Shown: one piece after another, positions 63,985 to 64,000 of the stretch | How positions within the stretch are numbered: position 1 is the first letter of the stretch | Layout: every line of letters starts with the position of its first letter | Origin: Planctomycetota bacterium | Lineage (GTDB): Bacteria; Planctomycetota; B15-G4; SIAN01 | Reading direction: 5' to 3' | NCBI GenBank assembly: GCA_009691715.1 | Contig: SIAN01000001.1 | Span: 1 to 64,000, forward strand | Length of the DNA stretch: 64,000 bases | Position numbers and translations under genes: made by a program | Notes under the pieces: generated by a model | What the model was told of the DNA's origin: nothing | Database searches by the model: none | The model's input: the letters and a program-made list of their open reading frames with translations, nothing else

Positions 63985-64000
63985 GGGCGCCAGCAGCGCA

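Overview
The window is high-GC (roughly 70%), gene-dense bacterial chromosome. The gene set points to a planctomycete or a close relative: a DUF1800/DUF1501 pair, several large von Willebrand A (vWA) proteins beside an ECF sigma factor, HEAT-repeat and FG-GAP secreted proteins, GTG/ATG starts and many GTGA/ATGA start-stop overlaps. No rRNA, tRNA or CRISPR array was seen. The phylum call is an inference from gene content.

Layout. 1-161: right end of an IS4/IS50-like insertion sequence (transposase C-terminus plus terminal repeat). 418-13647: mostly single genes, namely an amidohydrolase, a Tat-exported glycosylasparaginase-type hydrolase, a DUF362 protein, a secreted HEAT-repeat protein, a periplasmic-binding lipoprotein, a 4Fe-4S ferredoxin, a secreted HEVGH metalloprotease, leucyl aminopeptidase and a small methyltransferase. 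13680-18455: a methionine-cycle unit of B12-dependent methionine synthase (metH) translationally coupled to an ArsR-methyltransferase fusion resembling the SAH sensor SahR. A near-perfect 32-bp dyad sits on the regulator's start codon. 18481-30953: an ECF sigma factor, a zinc-finger anti-sigma/vWA fusion, three more vWA proteins and a two-component system. 30993-40574: exported proteins of unknown role, DUF1800/DUF1501, a large SGNH hydrolase and NAD+ synthetase.

40595-42572: a clear cobalamin riboswitch precedes a secreted beta-propeller-like protein. This is followed by the first 17 or so codons of a BtuF-like cobalamin-binding protein that is then cut off. The arrangement suggests a corrinoid-capture operon with a BtuG-like propeller, damaged by a rearrangement. 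42473-44440: a 2-kb patch of decayed small lipoprotein genes, two of which share an almost identical signal-peptide coding segment. 44457-52439: Xaa-Pro aminopeptidase, an MFS transporter, an SGNH/TPR protein, an FG-GAP pseudogene, two coupled HExxH proteins and a PilZ protein.

52491-63336: a minus-strand respiratory complex I operon in the order nuoA-E-F-G-H-J-K-L-M-N. It lacks nuoB, nuoC, nuoD and nuoI, which must be elsewhere if the enzyme is functional. An unknown gene at the right edge lies upstream of nuoA.

The strongest leads are the riboswitch-controlled propeller, the SahR-like regulator with its operator dyad, and the vWA/ECF cluster.
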